A stretch of DNA of 13,389 nucleotides, taken from positions 1 through 13,389 of the forward strand of contig JAWOGN010000305.1 in the NCBI GenBank assembly GCA_046496815.1, written 5' to 3'. Each line of letters begins with the position of its first letter. Position 1 is the first letter of the stretch. A model generated the notes under the pieces. The model was not told the DNA's origin. It searched no databases and saw only the letters and a list, made by a program, of their open reading frames with translations. The translations under genes were made by a program, and so were the position numbers. This DNA is from JAWOGN01 sp046496815 (lineage in GTDB: Bacteria; Desulfobacterota; DSM-4660; Desulfatiglandales; Desulfatiglandaceae). This document shows, piece by piece, positions 12,544-13,389 of the stretch.

Positions 12544-13389
12544 TTATTCGTATTTCTTAATCATTTCTTTAAATTTTCCATCTTCCCCCTTCAGCATATG
12601 GTAGCAGTGTTCGTCGGCGGGAAACGATCCGCTCCTGACCTCTTCACAATACTGCTTCATCGCGTCCGTAATGATCTCGGAGATGTTGGCATACTTCTTA
12701 ACAAACTTAGGCGTGAAGGCCTGGAATTGACCGATCATGTCGGAAACAATCAGAAGCTGCCCGTCGCATTCCAGACCGGCGCCGATGCTTAGCACCGGAA
12801 TAGAGAGCTTCCGGGTAATGAATGCGGTTACCTCCGGCGGAACGGCTTCCAGCAATATCATGTGCGCACCCGCTTCCTCGATCGCCAAGGCGTCTTCGAT
12901 CACAAGCTGTGCCGATTCCGCCGTTCGCCCTTGTGCCTTGTGACCGCCCAGTTGCCCGGAACTCTGGGGGGTCAGCCCGATGTGCCCGCAAACCACGATA
13001 CCTGCGTCCAGAATCGCCTGAATCCGACTGATGACCCGTTTTCCTCCCTCCAGTTTGATGGCATCCACACCGGCCTCCTTGAGAAATCGTCCGGCGTTCA
13101 CCACCGCATCCGCGTCCGATTTGTGGTAGCTCATGAAGGGCATATCCCCCATGACGAAGGTGTTGGGGGCACCCCTGCGGACCGCCTCACAGTGGACCAT
13201 GCACTGGTCCATCGTGACCGGCACCGTGCTTTCATACCCATATACACACATTCCCATGGAGTCTCCAACCAGGATCATGTCGACCCCGGCTGCCTCCTCG
13301 AACTGGGCCGTCGGATAGTCATAACAAGTGAGCCATGTGATCTTTTCGCCCGCTTCTTTCATACGGTAAAAGTCGTGAATCATCTTTTT
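12544..13389 (-). CDS. panB: 3-methyl-2-oxobutanoate hydroxymethyltransferase (5' end at or beyond the window edge)
   Basis: PanB (EC 2.1.2.11) adds a hydroxymethyl group from 5,10-methylene-tetrahydrofolate to 2-oxoisovalerate, giving ketopantoate, the first committed step of pantothenate and CoA synthesis. Numbering from ATG 13383 (279 residues), D41 (VGDSMG), D80 (GDMPFMSY) and E112 (KLEGG) match the Mg-binding residues and E179 (LLEAVP) the catalytic Glu; GHIGLTPQS (133-141) and SIGAG complete the set, so the enzyme should be active. The frame stays open for the two codons left before the edge, and typical family members have a few residues before the DFYRMKEAGEKI-like start, so the true start may be outside. 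The C terminus is about 15 residues longer than E. coli PanB. No panC, panD or panE is seen; the downstream gene is the unrecognised 421-residue protein. Confidence 0.92.
   Translation of the reverse strand, partial: KKMIHDFYRMKEAGEKITWLTCYDYPTAQFEEAAGVDMILVGDSMGMCVYGYESTVPVTMDQCMVHCEAVRRGAPNTFVMGDMPFMSYHKSDADAVVNAGRFLKEAGVDAIKLEGGKRVISRIQAILDAGIVVCGHIGLTPQSSGQLGGHKAQGRTAESAQLVIEDALAIEEAGAHMILLEAVPPEVTAFITRKLSIPVLSIGAGLECDGQLLIVSDMIGQFQAFTPKFVKKYANISEIITDAMKQYCEEVRSGSFPADEHCYHMLKGEDGKFKEMIKKYE

Overview
This window most likely comes from a mesophilic anaerobic bacterium of the Desulfobacterota (deltaproteobacterial) type with moderate GC content. The assignment rests on gene content, not on a marker gene: a matrixin-type secreted protease with a 'choice-of-anchor U'-like domain and a Gly-rich Cys-Phe-Ile tail, a bacterial COG2403-type 'cyclic 2,3-diphosphoglycerate synthetase' GTPase next to a carbamate kinase, and several small secreted proteins of unknown function. 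There is no rRNA, tRNA, CRISPR array or transposase gene in the window.

Layout. (1) Positions 1-199: a possible last few codons of a plus-strand gene, then a 150-bp palindromic miniature element (copy 1). (2) 210-5076, all minus strand: an SDS/SDSL-type L-serine/L-threonine dehydratase; a two-gene unit of a small secreted protein and a secreted M10-like metalloprotease; a PLP-dependent L-threonine aldolase; and a 173-residue exported protein. (3) 5077-5702: a 626-bp divergent region with a 13-bp terminator-like hairpin directly after a 32-codon ORF, a REP-like cluster, and two overlapping tiny ORFs. (4) 5703-8004, plus strand: a COG2403 GTPase and carbamate kinase in an apparent operon, followed at 8128 by an exported protein of unknown function. 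(5) 8867-9589, minus: a UbiA-like integral membrane protein. (6) 9754-9903: copy 2 of the miniature element, differing from copy 1 at one base. (7) 10025-11056, plus: a LOG-family (PGGxGTxxE) protein with a long C-terminal extension. (8) Minus: an unrecognised 421-residue cytosolic protein downstream of panB, which runs to the window edge.

How the genes may work together. The recognisable enzymes lean toward amino-acid breakdown: serine/threonine to 2-oxo acid plus ammonia, threonine to glycine plus acetaldehyde, and carbamoyl phosphate to ATP, ammonia and CO2. This fits an anaerobe that gains energy from amino acids. No arginine deiminase, ornithine carbamoyltransferase or YgeW-type carbamoyltransferase lies in the window, so the source of carbamoyl phosphate is not visible. 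PanB uses a folate C1 unit to make ketopantoate, but panC and panD are not nearby; its visible partner is the unidentified 421-residue protein.

The most notable points are the near-identical palindromic elements in CTAG sites, the COG2403 GTPase/carbamate kinase pair, the unknown protein next to panB, and the leader ORF plus hairpin in the divergent region. I did not find a clear new defence or mobile system.
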